A stretch of 64,000 nucleotides of DNA from Mesorhizobium sp. (GCA_019635735.1 JAHBYX010000010.1:62001-126000); one strand, 5' to 3'; counted from the first letter of the stretch, positions 9,850 through 19,041 are shown. Made by a program: numbers and translations. Notes: a model not told the origin generated them from the sequence alone.

Positions 9850-10823
9850 TGTACCCCTCCCGATCCGACCGATCCCTCCGTTTGCGCTGTGCACAGGTCG
9901 GCCATGTCGCGAAGTCTGCCACGAAACTCATCCGATGGGGCGCGTGAAAATGCGTCGGCAAGCAGATTCTCGGCCGCGAGGCCCTCGATCATGCAGCCGC
10001 AATAGGCGGCGCAGAACTTTACGTCCCGGTCCTGGGCGCAGGTCCGCTCGCAGGCCGTGCGGAAGCGTGCCTCGTGGTCGATGACCGGCGGGAAGGCCTG
10101 CGAGAACAGCCATATCGAAGCGATCAGGACCGGCTGGTGGATCAGGTAGAAGGCAAGGCTGTGCCGGCCGATGAAGCGCAGCGGCCGCGACCACTCACCC
10201 GGGCTGACCGCGACGAGGCGCTCGACGAGGCCGGCGGCCGACGCCAGCTTCGCCAGCGATATGCCGACCAGCACGGCGCCGAACCAGGGAAAGACGGGGA
10301 CGAAGTCGCTCGATCGTGGTCGCGTTTCGGCAAGGCCGGTCCACCAGCCCCAAGGACCGTCGAAGATCGAGCTCGAGAAGACGTTGGGCAGGGCAATCAC
10401 CAGCGCCGCGGCGAGCAGGGTGACAGGTGCGGGCAGGCGCAGGAACAGGAGGCCCGCAACGCTGGCGAAGGCGATCTGGTGCAGGATGCCGAAGAAGATG
10501 AAGAAATCCGGCGTGGCGAAATACGTCACGAGCGTGATGGCGAGGGCCGCGGCGACGATCATGGCGAAGCGCCGCCGGAAGCCTTGCCAGCGAATGCCGC
10601 GGCCATGCGCGAGGAAGAGGCTGATGCCGACGAGGACCAGGAAGCTGGACGCGATGCAGCGCGCGAACAGCTTCCAGCCGCCGACGGCCGTCATGCCAGG
10701 CTCCGCGTAGCCGAAGAATTCCAGGTCCCAGGTGAAATGGTAGACCGCCATCGCGACCAGCGCGACGCCGCGGGCAAGGTCGATCCACTCGATACGGCTG
10801 CGGGGAGAGGCGGAGGAGGTCAT
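9846..10823 (-). CDS. DUF1624 / heparan-alpha-glucosaminide acetyltransferase-like membrane protein
   Basis: A 325-residue polytopic protein with roughly eight membrane spans. It begins RIEWIDLARGVALVAMAVYHF, the signature of DUF1624, a family related to HGSNAT and acyltransferase 3 membrane enzymes that transfer acetyl groups to sugars. Further motifs are FFGILHQIAF and the late IGRHSLAFYLIHQPVL. The last 70 residues are soluble and rich in Cys (CERTCAQDRDVKFCAAYCGCMIEG), which is unusual and may form disulfides or bind metal. The gene is coupled by ATGA to the ICMT-like gene, so both may modify one envelope component. The acceptor is unknown. Confidence 0.82.
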   Translation of the reverse strand: MTSSASPRSRIEWIDLARGVALVAMAVYHFTWDLEFFGYAEPGMTAVGGWKLFARCIASSFLVLVGISLFLAHGRGIRWQGFRRRFAMIVAAALAITLVTYFATPDFFIFFGILHQIAFASVAGLLFLRLPAPVTLLAAALVIALPNVFSSSIFDGPWGWWTGLAETRPRSSDFVPVFPWFGAVLVGISLAKLASAAGLVERLVAVSPGEWSRPLRFIGRHSLAFYLIHQPVLIASIWLFSQAFPPVIDHEARFRTACERTCAQDRDVKFCAAYCGCMIEGLAAENLLADAFSRAPSDEFRGRLRDMADLCTAQTEGSVGSGGVQ

Positions 10824-10882
10824 GCACTCATCTGCGGCGCGCCAGGGAAAAGGGCAAGTCCCGGCGACCCCGGACGGCCGAC

Positions 10883-11209
10883 TCAGCGGCAGCCCAGCTC
10901 GCTCTCGACCTGAACGATCCGGTTGACGTTGCCGCGCTCATAGGTGCTCAGGCTCACCGCGCCGGGATCGTCGATGTAGCAGTCGGAATTGTCGAAATAG
11001 TCCTGGGCGCGGGCCGTGCGAAAGCACAGCCCGTTCTCGTCATAGATCGTATTCCGGACGAGCCAGAGGTTCTCGCAGGACAGATGCCGCAAGTCCCTCA
11101 ACGGAAAAGTCTCTTCGTCCGTGCAACCGGTCTCGCCGAGGTCCTCGAAACAGGCGCCATGGGCCGCGCCGGTCGCCAGGATGGCGATGATCGTCAATAC
11201 CGCGCGCAT
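10883..11209 (-). CDS. Secreted YARHG-domain protein
   Basis: A 108-residue protein with a signal peptide (residues about 1-18, cleaved near AHGACF). The mature part contains LSCENLWLVRNTIYDENGLCFRTARAQDYF, an instance of the YARHG pattern (polar residues, R-N-x-I-Y, then a G-x-x-F and a Y-F). The YARHG domain is an extracellular module of unknown ligand. Six Cys in the mature part suggest disulfide bonds and periplasmic location. It lies upstream of the DUF1624 gene on the same strand with a 59-base gap. Confidence 0.72.
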   Translation of the reverse strand: MRAVLTIIAILATGAAHGACFEDLGETGCTDEETFPLRDLRHLSCENLWLVRNTIYDENGLCFRTARAQDYFDNSDCYIDDPGAVSLSTYERGNVNRIVQVESELGCR

Positions 11210-11377
11210 CGATGCCCCTCAAACGTCGCAGCCGCGCGAACGGTAACATCGACGTGATGCCTCGTAAATCGTGATTTCTCCGAGGGTTAACGCGACGTGT
11301 CGGATCGACCGAAACTCCGATCCAAGCATTCGCGTGGCTTATGGCATATAAAGCAAACCGGGCATGGGAGGAGCACG

Positions 11378-12226
11378 ATGCCTGAACAAGTCGAAGACCG
11401 TCCGCCGAAGGCCGGTGACCTGGTGTACCGCCAGTCCGGCTGGACGCGCATCACACACTGGCTCTGGGCGATCAGCCTCTTCTTCCTGCTCCTGACCGGC
11501 CTGCAGATCTTCAACGCGCATCCGACGCTCTATATCGGCGACCAGTCGGGCTTCTCGTTCGACAACGCGGTGTTCTCGATGAGCGGAGAGAATACGCCTC
11601 AGGGACCGGCGGGCTACACCACGATCCTCGGGTACAGGTTCGACACCACCGGGCTGTTCGGCGTCAGCGAAGACCGCGGTCAACTGGTGGGCCGGGGCTT
11701 TCCGGCCTGGGCGACGATCCCTTCCTACACGGACCTGGCTACCGGCCGCGTGATCCATTTCTTCTTCGCCTGGCTGCTGGCGGGCACGCTGCTGGTGTGG
11801 CTCGCTGCCAGCCTCGCCAACGGGCATTTCCGGCGCGACATCGTGCCAAGCCGGGAGGATGTGCGCAATCTGCCCAAAGACATCGCCGACCATGCGCGGC
11901 TGCGCTTTCACCACACGCGCGACTACAGCGTCCTGCAGAAGCTCGCCTATGCCTCGGTACTCGTCGTCATGCTGCCGCTGATGATCCTCACCGGGCTTGC
12001 CATGTCTCCCGGCATGAACGCGGCGATGCCCTGGCTTCCCGAGATTCTCGGCGGACGGCAGACGGCACGGACGATCCATTTCCTCGTCATGGTGCTGCTG
12101 GTCGGCTTCTTCGTCGTCCACATGCTGATGATCCTCGCCGCGGGGCCGCTCAACGAGATGCGGTCGATCATCACCGGCTGGTATCGCACCGGCAGCGCAC
12201 GTCACACCCGTTCAGGAGAGGAATGA
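11378..12226 (+). CDS. Cytochrome b561-like membrane subunit of a molybdoenzyme
   Basis: A 282-residue di-haem cytochrome b-type protein. Four main hydrophobic spans are visible, with His residues suited to haem ligation: ITHWLWAISLFFLLLTGLQIF, VIHFFFAWLLAGTLL, YASVLVVMLPLMILTGLAM, and TIHFLVMVLLVGFFVVHMLM. It should carry electrons between quinone and the periplasmic partner encoded three bases downstream. A large periplasmic loop lies after span one. GGGAGGAG at 11366-11373 sets ATG 11378 as the start; an upstream in-frame ATG would add a polar leader with no ribosome site. Confidence 0.88.
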   Translation: MPEQVEDRPPKAGDLVYRQSGWTRITHWLWAISLFFLLLTGLQIFNAHPTLYIGDQSGFSFDNAVFSMSGENTPQGPAGYTTILGYRFDTTGLFGVSEDRGQLVGRGFPAWATIPSYTDLATGRVIHFFFAWLLAGTLLVWLAASLANGHFRRDIVPSREDVRNLPKDIADHARLRFHHTRDYSVLQKLAYASVLVVMLPLMILTGLAMSPGMNAAMPWLPEILGGRQTARTIHFLVMVLLVGFFVVHMLMILAAGPLNEMRSIITGWYRTGSARHTRSGEE

Positions 12227-12229
12227 GCT

Positions 12230-13018
12230 ATGGCCTTCCAGCTATCCCGCCGCCGCTTTCTGACCGGTGCGAGCGTTGCCGGTTCGTCGCTGGCGCTTTC
12301 GGGTTGCGATGCGTTCGACGGACTTACGCGAAACGGTAGTGCCGTGCGCTCGGTGCTCGAACAGGCGAACAGCCTGACCTACCGCGTCCAGCGCATGCTG
12401 CTCTCCAGCGACGCGCTGGCGCAGGAGTTTGCCGAGAGCGAGATCAGGCAGCCGCAGCGCCCGAACGGAGTGACGCAGCCGGCGGACGCGCTCTATCGCT
12501 CGATGTCCGAGGGTGGCTTCGCCGACTATCGCCTGACGGTTAAAGGACTGGTGGACAAGCCGCTGTCGCTGACGCTGGCCGAACTCCAGGCGATGCCGGC
12601 GCGCACGCAGATCACCCGGCACGACTGCGTCGAGGGCTGGAGCTGCATCGCCAAATGGACGGGGGTGCCGCTGGCGCATGTGCTCGACCAGGCGAAGCCG
12701 AAGGCAGCCGCGCGGTTCGCCGTCTTCCAGTGTTTCGACACGATCGACCGGAGTCTCTCCGGCGACATCAAGTATTACGAATCGATCGACCTGATCGACG
12801 CGCGCCATCCGCAGACGATTCTGGCCTATGGCCTGAACGGCGAAACCCTGCCGGTGGCGAACGGTGCGCCGCTGCGCCTGCGCGTGGAGCGCCAGCTCGG
12901 CTACAAGATGGCGAAATATGTCCACACGGTCGAACTCGTCGACAGCCTCGAAGGCTTTGGCGGGGGCAAGGGCGGCTACTGGGAGGACAACGGCTACGAT
13001 TGGTTCGCCGGGATATGA
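12230..13018 (+). CDS. Tat-exported molybdopterin-dependent oxidoreductase (sulfite oxidase family), probable lipoprotein
   Basis: A 262-residue periplasmic molybdoenzyme. The N-terminus carries a twin-arginine signal (SRRRFLTG, residues 6-13) followed by a lipobox-like LSGC at about 24-27, so it may be both Tat-exported and lipid-anchored. The core has the family pattern ITRHDCVEGWSCIAKWTGVPL; the Cys in HDC is the expected molybdenum ligand. A YGLNGETLPVANGAPLRL segment follows, typical of the sulfite oxidase / MsrP (YedY) fold. It starts 3 bases after the cytochrome b gene, so the two form one enzyme. The substrate (sulfite, methionine sulfoxide or another oxo compound) is not determined. 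Confidence 0.88.
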   Translation: MAFQLSRRRFLTGASVAGSSLALSGCDAFDGLTRNGSAVRSVLEQANSLTYRVQRMLLSSDALAQEFAESEIRQPQRPNGVTQPADALYRSMSEGGFADYRLTVKGLVDKPLSLTLAELQAMPARTQITRHDCVEGWSCIAKWTGVPLAHVLDQAKPKAAARFAVFQCFDTIDRSLSGDIKYYESIDLIDARHPQTILAYGLNGETLPVANGAPLRLRVERQLGYKMAKYVHTVELVDSLEGFGGGKGGYWEDNGYDWFAGI

Positions 13019-13030
13019 TCCCCACGCGAC

Positions 13031-14347
13031 TTAGGTGCGCGCCGCCTTCTTGCCCCGCGTCGTGACGAGCGGACGCGAGGCGAGCACCTTGTCGACGCGG
13101 CGTCCGTCGAGGTCGACGACCTCGAAGCGCCAGTTCTGAAGCAGGATATGGTCGCCGACCGCGGGGAGGTGGCCGAACGCCTCGATCAAGAAGCCGGCGG
13201 CGGTGTCGTAGGTGCGGTTCTCCGGAATGACAAGTCCCAGTGCCTCGGCAAGCTCGTCGGCCTGCATCCAGCCGGCGATGAGCAGCGAGCCGTCGTCGCG
13301 CTTGACGATCGCGGGCTCCGGCTCGCCCTCCTCGGTGGCGAAACTGCCGACGATGGCCTCGAGGATGTCTGACGAGGTGACGACGCCCTGGAAGTGGCCG
13401 TATTCGTCATGGATCAGGCCCATGTGGACGGTGGATTTCTTCAGGATCTCGACCACGTCGAGCGCATCCATCGTCTCGGGAACGATCGCCGCCGGCCGCA
13501 CCATAGCGCGCAGTTCGGTAACCTTCGGGTTGTGGCCAGCATCGAGGATGTCCTTCACCCAGAGGATGCCGATCACCTCGTCCGGGTTGCCTTCGTGCAC
13601 CGGAAACCGCGAATGCTGGCTCGCGCGCACCTGGGCGATGATCTGGGACGGACTGTCGGAAAGATCGATCACGTCGACATCGAAGCGCGGCGTCATCACC
13701 TGACGCACCGGCCTGTCGCCAAGCCGCATGACGCCCGCGATCATCTCGCGCTCGCCCGGCTCCAGGACGCCGGCGTGCTCGGCTTCGGCGACGATGGAGC
13801 GTATCTCCTCGTCGGTGACGCGCTGGTCGCTCTCGGCATTCTGGCCGAGCAGCGTAAGGATGAGCTTGCCGGACCTGTCAAGCACCCAGACAACCGGGGC
13901 GGCGACCCGTGCGATGAGCCACATCAGCGGCGCCACCATGCAGGCGATCCGCTCGGGGTTCTTGAGGGCAAGCTGCTTGGGCACGAGTTCGCCGATGATC
14001 AGCGACATGTAGGTGATGCCGGTGACCACCAGACCGACGCCGGCCACATAGGCCCAGCGGGCGGGCAAGCCCTGGCCGATGAACAATTCGCTGAGCCGAT
14101 CGCCCAGCGTGGCGCCCGAAATGGCACCGGACAGGATGCCCACCAGCGTGATGCCGATCTGGACCGAGGACAGGAATTTCCCCGGGTCGGCGGCGAGCGC
14201 CAGCGCGCGCTTCGCGCCGCTGATGCCGCGGTCGGCCATTCCCTTGAGCCGGGCGGGGCGGGAGGAGACCACCGCCAGTTCGGACATTGCCAGCAACCCG
14301 TTCAACAGCGTCAGAACGAAGACCAGCAGCAATTCGAGATAAAGCAT
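13031..14347 (-). CDS. CNNM/CorC-type hemolysin family protein (DUF21, CBS pair, CorC_HlyC)
   Basis: A 438-residue inner-membrane protein. The N-terminal DUF21 domain (about 1-190) has three to four hydrophobic spans. It includes LNGLLAMSELAVVSSRPARL and IIGELVPKQLALKNPERIA, which are family hallmarks. A CBS pair follows (about 215-335, with VMTPRFDVDVID and VVTSSDILEAIVG). A C-terminal CorC/transporter-associated domain (about 350-425) ends the protein. Relatives act in magnesium or cobalt efflux and in membrane-damage resistance (YtfL, MpfA). The old name hemolysin is not a functional claim. It is convergent with the molybdoenzyme. Confidence 0.9.
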   Translation of the reverse strand: MLYLELLLVFVLTLLNGLLAMSELAVVSSRPARLKGMADRGISGAKRALALAADPGKFLSSVQIGITLVGILSGAISGATLGDRLSELFIGQGLPARWAYVAGVGLVVTGITYMSLIIGELVPKQLALKNPERIACMVAPLMWLIARVAAPVVWVLDRSGKLILTLLGQNAESDQRVTDEEIRSIVAEAEHAGVLEPGEREMIAGVMRLGDRPVRQVMTPRFDVDVIDLSDSPSQIIAQVRASQHSRFPVHEGNPDEVIGILWVKDILDAGHNPKVTELRAMVRPAAIVPETMDALDVVEILKKSTVHMGLIHDEYGHFQGVVTSSDILEAIVGSFATEEGEPEPAIVKRDDGSLLIAGWMQADELAEALGLVIPENRTYDTAAGFLIEAFGHLPAVGDHILLQNWRFEVVDLDGRRVDKVLASRPLVTTRGKKAART

Positions 14348-14394
14348 GGACTTTCCCTAACACGCTATCGCAGCGCAGCAAAAGCCCGCCGCGA

Positions 14395-15582
14395 TCATCC
14401 TTCTGGAAAGCCGGAGCCCCGCATTTCGTTGCGCACCCATTGCTGGAAACGGTGGACGTCGTATTCCTCGGGCATCAGGACGCCTTCGCGGTGACGTCGC
14501 GAGCGCAGGCCGCGCTGGTTGATCTCACAGATCGCGGCATCCTGGTCGAGGACGAGGCGTCCGAAGGCGACGATCCGGTCGACATCGACCTCTCCCTTCG
14601 AAAGCGGCTCGGCCGGGAAGAGCCATTCAGCCGTCAGTTCCGTCTCTTCGGGGCCGATCGGCATCAGGCGGACGCTGCGAACATAGTCGACATGGCCGAC
14701 GACGAACATCGACGGCAGGTGCGTCGCGTAGCTCTGGCCCGCTTCGCGCTCGGCCTCGGTCAGGTTTGCGAAGACCGGGCCGTGAACCCTGCCGTCGATG
14801 GACCAGCTTTCGGCGCCGTGCCGCAACCCGCCGGAATATTCCGGGGAACTATCGTCGGCATGTTTCTGCCAATCCGGATCATCGTGGCGTGCCATCAGGC
14901 CCCGGCCGTAGATCGGCACGAGCGCCGACAGTTCGGGATGCACGTTGGGGCAATGCAGGCACTCGTTGAAGTTCTCCCAGAAGATCTTCCAGTTGCATTG
15001 CATGCGTTTGACGTAGCGGTGGCCGACGGCGAGCCCTTCCAGCGGCCAGTTGGCGAGGCTGACCGAGGCGTTGTCGAAGGTTTCCGCGACCGACTTCGCC
15101 GGGCGTTCGTCGAGACTGACGAAGACGAAGCCACGCCATTCCTCGGCCGCGACGGCGTAAAGCCCGTGCTCGGCCTTGTCGAAGCCGGGTGGCAGAGTTT
15201 TCGACGGCACGCCGATCAGCCGTCCGTCGGTGGCGTAGGACCATGAATGGTACGGGCAGACGAGCAGCCTTCCCTTCAGCCGGCCCTCGCGTTCGGTGCA
15301 CAGCGCTGAGCCACGATGCCGGCAGGTGTTGTGGAAAGCGCGCAGCAGGCCGGTCTCATCGCGCAGAAGAACGATCTCCTGCGAGCCGATGCGCACGGTG
15401 CGGAAAGAGCGCGGGCCGTCGAGGTCGCTCGAACGGCAGACATTGATCCAGTTGCGGCTCCAGATCGTGTCCATCTCGTCGCGGAAGCGGTCGGGGTCGT
15501 GGTAGGACGCGGAAGGAAGTGTCGGCTCGGCATTGCGCAGCCCGTTGTACGGGTCTGCGGGTTCTTTCGCGATGATCGTCAT
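14395..15582 (-). CDS. Rieske aromatic ring-hydroxylating oxygenase, alpha subunit
   Basis: A 395-residue oxygenase component. The N-terminal Rieske centre is complete: Cys87-x-His89 and Cys109-x-x-His112 (CRH and CPYHSW). The C-terminal catalytic domain holds the mononuclear iron motif ENFNECLHCPNVHPE, with Glu207, His210 and His215 in the usual positions. Enzymes of this family hydroxylate or demethylate aromatic or quaternary-amine substrates using electrons from a reductase. No beta subunit, ferredoxin or reductase gene is adjacent, so the partner lies elsewhere. It is divergent from the aldo/keto reductase. Substrate is unknown; betaine-type demethylation is one possibility. Confidence 0.88.
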   Translation of the reverse strand: MTIIAKEPADPYNGLRNAEPTLPSASYHDPDRFRDEMDTIWSRNWINVCRSSDLDGPRSFRTVRIGSQEIVLLRDETGLLRAFHNTCRHRGSALCTEREGRLKGRLLVCPYHSWSYATDGRLIGVPSKTLPPGFDKAEHGLYAVAAEEWRGFVFVSLDERPAKSVAETFDNASVSLANWPLEGLAVGHRYVKRMQCNWKIFWENFNECLHCPNVHPELSALVPIYGRGLMARHDDPDWQKHADDSSPEYSGGLRHGAESWSIDGRVHGPVFANLTEAEREAGQSYATHLPSMFVVGHVDYVRSVRLMPIGPEETELTAEWLFPAEPLSKGEVDVDRIVAFGRLVLDQDAAICEINQRGLRSRRHREGVLMPEEYDVHRFQQWVRNEMRGSGFPEG

Positions 15583-15650
15583 GTGCGCCTCGCTTCGAGA
15601 TCGCCAGCGGACACCGGAACGGGCCGCCCTGTCAATCGCGGCGCTTGTCC

Positions 15651-15679
15651 TTGGACGCGGCGGGCGGTTTGGCTATAAG
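15651..15679 (+). promoter_or_regulatory. Probable sigma-70 promoter for the aldo/keto reductase gene
   Basis: TTGGAC at 15651-15656, a 17-bp spacer, and TATAAG at 15674-15679 give a near-consensus housekeeping promoter 49 bases before the ATG at 15728. This is one of the clearest sigma-70-type matches between genes here. It is seen by eye only; the transcription start is not measured. Confidence 0.55.
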
Positions 15680-15727
15680 CCCTCCGGATCGTCCTCCCGC
15701 GATCAGCATCTCAGCCCGGAGTTTCCC

Positions 15728-16780
15728 ATGGACAAGCGCCGCATCGGCCGCACCGATCTCGTCGTCTCGAAAATCTGTCTAGGAACCATGACCTGGGGCC
15801 AGCAGAACACCGAGGCCGAAGCGCATGCGCAAATGGACTACGCCTTCGAGCGCGGCGTGAACTTCCTCGATACGGCTGAACTCTATCCGATCCCGCCGAA
15901 AGCGGAGACGCAAGGGCGCACCGAAACCTATATCGGCAACTGGATGAAGGCGCGGGGCAACCGCGACAAGGTGGTGGTGGCGAGCAAGGTGGTCGGCCGC
16001 ACGCCGATGGATTGGTTCCGCGGCGGCAAGCCGTCGAAACTGGTGCGCGCGGATATTCTGCACGCGGTCGAGGGCTCGCTCAGAAAGCTGCAGACCGACC
16101 ATGTCGACCTGTACCAGATCCATTTCCCGGAGCGCAAAGTGCCGTGGGGCGCCAATCCGACGCGGGTCGGGAGCTGGCCGACGCCGCGCGACGCCGACGA
16201 GACGCCGATCGTCGAGACGATCGCGGTGTTCGAGGACCTGGTTCAGTCGGGCAAGATCCGTCACTTCGGCCTGTCGAACGAAAGCTCGTGGGGCGTCATG
16301 CGCTATGTCTTCGAAAGCGAGAAGGGGACCGGACCGCGGCCGGCCTCGCTGCAGAACGCCTATAATCTCGTCAACCGGACCTTCGAGGTGAACCTCGCCG
16401 AGGTCTGCGACCGCGAGGAGGTGAGCCTGCTTGCCTATTCGCCGCTGGCGCAGGGCTATCTTACCGGCAAATACGACCACGGCGCCCGGCCGCAAGGCTC
16501 GCGCTCGCAGCTTTTCAACCGCGGCCAGCGTTACGAGACGCCCAACGCGGCCGAGGTCCAGCTCGAATACAACGAGCTTGCCCGCTCGTTCGGCATGGAA
16601 CCCGCGCTGTTCGCCAATGCCTTCGTGACCAGCCGGCCGTTCGTGACGTCGAACATCATCGGCGCCACCTCGATCGCCCAGCTCGACATGGCGCTCTCGT
16701 CGGCGGACCTGGCGTGGACAAGCGAGATGCAGGCGGCTGTGGACGCGATTCACCAGCGGACGGGCAACCCATGCCCGTGA
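15728..16780 (+). CDS. Aldo/keto reductase (Tas-like)
   Basis: NADPH-dependent carbonyl reductase of 350 residues with the TIM-barrel pattern of the AKR family: MTWGQQNTEAEAHAQMDYA, GVNFLDTAELYP with the catalytic Asp and Tyr, VVASKVVGR with the catalytic Lys, and VDLYQIHFPER. The order and the PIPPKAETQGRTE segment resemble E. coli Tas. The start at 15728 gives the family N-terminus MDKRRIGRTDLVVSKICLGT. A good promoter lies upstream. The ankyrin gene begins inside the last codons. The physiological substrate is unknown. Confidence 0.92.
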   Translation: MDKRRIGRTDLVVSKICLGTMTWGQQNTEAEAHAQMDYAFERGVNFLDTAELYPIPPKAETQGRTETYIGNWMKARGNRDKVVVASKVVGRTPMDWFRGGKPSKLVRADILHAVEGSLRKLQTDHVDLYQIHFPERKVPWGANPTRVGSWPTPRDADETPIVETIAVFEDLVQSGKIRHFGLSNESSWGVMRYVFESEKGTGPRPASLQNAYNLVNRTFEVNLAEVCDREEVSLLAYSPLAQGYLTGKYDHGARPQGSRSQLFNRGQRYETPNAAEVQLEYNELARSFGMEPALFANAFVTSRPFVTSNIIGATSIAQLDMALSSADLAWTSEMQAAVDAIHQRTGNPCP

Positions 16781-17466
16781 CGCGCCGCCAGACCATCGCC
16801 GCGTTGACGGCGATTGCCGCCGGCCACATGCTGGCTGGTGCGGTGCGGGCGCAGGAGAGCAACATGGCGGGCGGATTGATCGAGGCGGTCAATTCGGGTG
16901 ACGCGGCACGCGTCGCGGCGGAGATCGCCGGCGGTGCCGCCCTGGAGCAGCGCGACGCGGCGAAGCGGACGCCGCTGCTCCTGGCCACGAGAGCGAACCA
17001 GGTCGAGATCGCCAGGTTGCTGATCGAGGCCGGCGCGGACGTGAACGCCAAGGACAATATTCGCGATACGCCCTTCCTCTATGCCGGGGCGGAGGGGCGC
17101 GACGAGATTTTGCGACTCATCCTGGCGACGGGAAGGGCGAAGCTTGACGACACCAATCGCTACGGCGGCAACGCGCTGATCCCGGCCGCGCACCACGGGC
17201 ATCCCGAGACCGTCCGCATCCTCATCCACGCGGGTCTGGACATCGACCACGTCAACAGTCTCGGATGGACGGCGCTGCTGGAGGCGGTGATCCTCGGGGA
17301 CGGCGGTCCGACCTACCGGGAGATCGTCGGCATCCTCCTGGATGCAGGCGCGGACACCGCGATCGCGGATCGCGACGGTGTGACGCCGCTGGAGCACGCG
17401 AGGCGCCTAGGCCAAGACGAGGTCGCAAGGCTCATCGAGACGAAGGCGGGAAAGCAGGACCGCTGA
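16771..17466 (+). CDS. Exported ankyrin-repeat protein
   Basis: A 231-residue protein with a signal peptide (about 1-26, ending GAVRAQES). About five ankyrin repeats follow from residue 35 to 222, for example KRTPLLLATRANQVEIARLL, IEAGADVNAKD and GVTPLEHARRLGQDEVARLI. Ankyrin repeats bind other proteins; small periplasmic ankyrin proteins occur next to catalases or reductases. The start ATG overlaps the end of the aldo/keto reductase gene by 10 bases, so the two are translationally linked. The partner in the periplasm is unknown. Confidence 0.85.
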   Translation: MPVTRRQTIAALTAIAAGHMLAGAVRAQESNMAGGLIEAVNSGDAARVAAEIAGGAALEQRDAAKRTPLLLATRANQVEIARLLIEAGADVNAKDNIRDTPFLYAGAEGRDEILRLILATGRAKLDDTNRYGGNALIPAAHHGHPETVRILIHAGLDIDHVNSLGWTALLEAVILGDGGPTYREIVGILLDAGADTAIADRDGVTPLEHARRLGQDEVARLIETKAGKQDR

Positions 17467-17571
17467 ATTGGGCGTGAAGAGCGGATTGCGTGGCGCGTCA
17501 GCCTTTCAATCTGCACAATCGCGGTGAGAATGGCGCGCTGGCGCACGCAGGACCGCGAGGGGAGATTCGCA

Positions 17572-19041
17572 TTGAAGACACGGCAGCTTTTCACGGCGGC
17601 GGCAGTTTGCCTTGTGGTCGGCGCAGGTACGTCGTTCGCACAGGACAACGGCTCGATCCGCGACCTTTTCGGCAATCTTCTGCGGGGCACCGAGACCGCC
17701 CAGCCGGGAGTCGTCGACAAGCGCGTTCCCTTCGGGCGCGAGGAGGTCCAGCTCTCCTTCGCGCCGCTGGTGAAGCAGACGGCGCCGGCCGTCGTGAACG
17801 TCTACGCCTCGCAGATGGTGCAGCAGAACTCGCCCTTCATGGGAGATCCGTTCTTCGAGCGGTTCTTCGGCGGCGGGGGTGCGATGCCGCCGCGCGAGCA
17901 ATCGTCGCTCGGCTCGGGCGTGATCGTCGACAAGTCGGGCATCGTGGTCACCAACTATCACGTCATCCGCGACGCCGACGAGGTGAAGGTGGCGCTCTCC
18001 GACGGGCGCGAATTCGAGAGCACGGTGATCCTGAAGGACGAGCGGGTCGACCTCGCCGTGCTGAGGATCGAATCGGACAAGCCGTTCCCGACCATCCCCA
18101 TCGGAGACAGCGACGCGCTGGAAGTCGGCGACCTGGTGCTGGCGATGGGCAATCCGTTCGGCGTGGGGCAGACGACCACCAGCGGTATCGTTTCGGCGCT
18201 GGCGCGCAACCGGGTCGGCATTTCGGATTTCGGCTTCTTCATCCAGACGGACGCGGCGATCAATCCGGGCAATTCCGGCGGCGCGCTCCTCGACATGTCG
18301 GGCCGGCTGATCGGCATCAACACAGCGATCTATTCGCGCGGCGGCGGCTCGAACGGCATCGGTTTCGCCATTCCGTCCAACATGGTGCGGGCGGTCGTCA
18401 CGGCGGCCGAGAACGGCAGCGGCGTGTTCGAGCGGCCCTATGTCGGCGCCGGCTTCGAGGCGGTGACCCCGCAGGTCGCCGAGGCGCTCGGCCTGCCGAA
18501 GCCGTCCGGCGCGCTCGTCTCGTCGGTGGACGACGACAGTCCGGCGTCGCGCGCCGGCCTGCGCCCCGGCGACGTCGTGCTGGCGATGAACGGCTCGGCG
18601 ATCGAGCATGTCGACGCGCTGGGCTACCGGCTCGCTACGCAGAACATCGACGCCGAGGTCGCGTTGACGATCCTGCGCCAGGGCAAGGAGCGCGAAGTCA
18701 AGGTCAGGCTCGAGCGGGCTCCGGAAGGCAAGTCCAGCCGCGAGATCGTCATCGACGGAAACAGCCCGTTCGGCGGCGCCAAGGTGACGGACCTGTCGCC
18801 ACGCAGCGCCGACCGGCTCGGCCTGCCGACCAATTTGCGCGGCGTCGTGATCGTGGAGACGGCGCGCAACTCGACCGCCGCACGCGTCGGCCTGCAGCCG
18901 CGCGACATCGTGCGGTCCGTCAACGGCCGCCAGATCGACACGGTCGAGCAGATGCGGGTGGCCGCCGCCCAGCAGACGCGGCTGTGGCGCTTCACGGTGG
19001 AGCGCGACGGCCGGCTGATGACGCAGGTGCTGCGCTACTGA
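17572..19041 (+). CDS. Periplasmic serine protease, HtrA/DegP family
   Basis: Periplasmic quality-control protease of 489 residues. A signal peptide (1 to about 24, ending GTSFAQ) precedes a trypsin-like domain with His130 (NYHVI), Asp160 (VDLAVL) and Ser235 (GNSGG). Two PDZ domains follow (about 255-350 and 380-480). I chose TTG at 17572: GAGGGGAG at 17557-17564 precedes it and the protein then opens with the signal peptide, whereas GTG/ATG codons 40-48 bases upstream would add an Arg-rich stretch before it. The stop overlaps the rarA start by one base (TGATG), an unusual partnership of an envelope protease with a DNA-repair ATPase, known in rhizobia. Confidence 0.93.
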   Translation: MKTRQLFTAAAVCLVVGAGTSFAQDNGSIRDLFGNLLRGTETAQPGVVDKRVPFGREEVQLSFAPLVKQTAPAVVNVYASQMVQQNSPFMGDPFFERFFGGGGAMPPREQSSLGSGVIVDKSGIVVTNYHVIRDADEVKVALSDGREFESTVILKDERVDLAVLRIESDKPFPTIPIGDSDALEVGDLVLAMGNPFGVGQTTTSGIVSALARNRVGISDFGFFIQTDAAINPGNSGGALLDMSGRLIGINTAIYSRGGGSNGIGFAIPSNMVRAVVTAAENGSGVFERPYVGAGFEAVTPQVAEALGLPKPSGALVSSVDDDSPASRAGLRPGDVVLAMNGSAIEHVDALGYRLATQNIDAEVALTILRQGKEREVKVRLERAPEGKSSREIVIDGNSPFGGAKVTDLSPRSADRLGLPTNLRGVVIVETARNSTAARVGLQPRDIVRSVNGRQIDTVEQMRVAAAQQTRLWRFTVERDGRLMTQVLRY

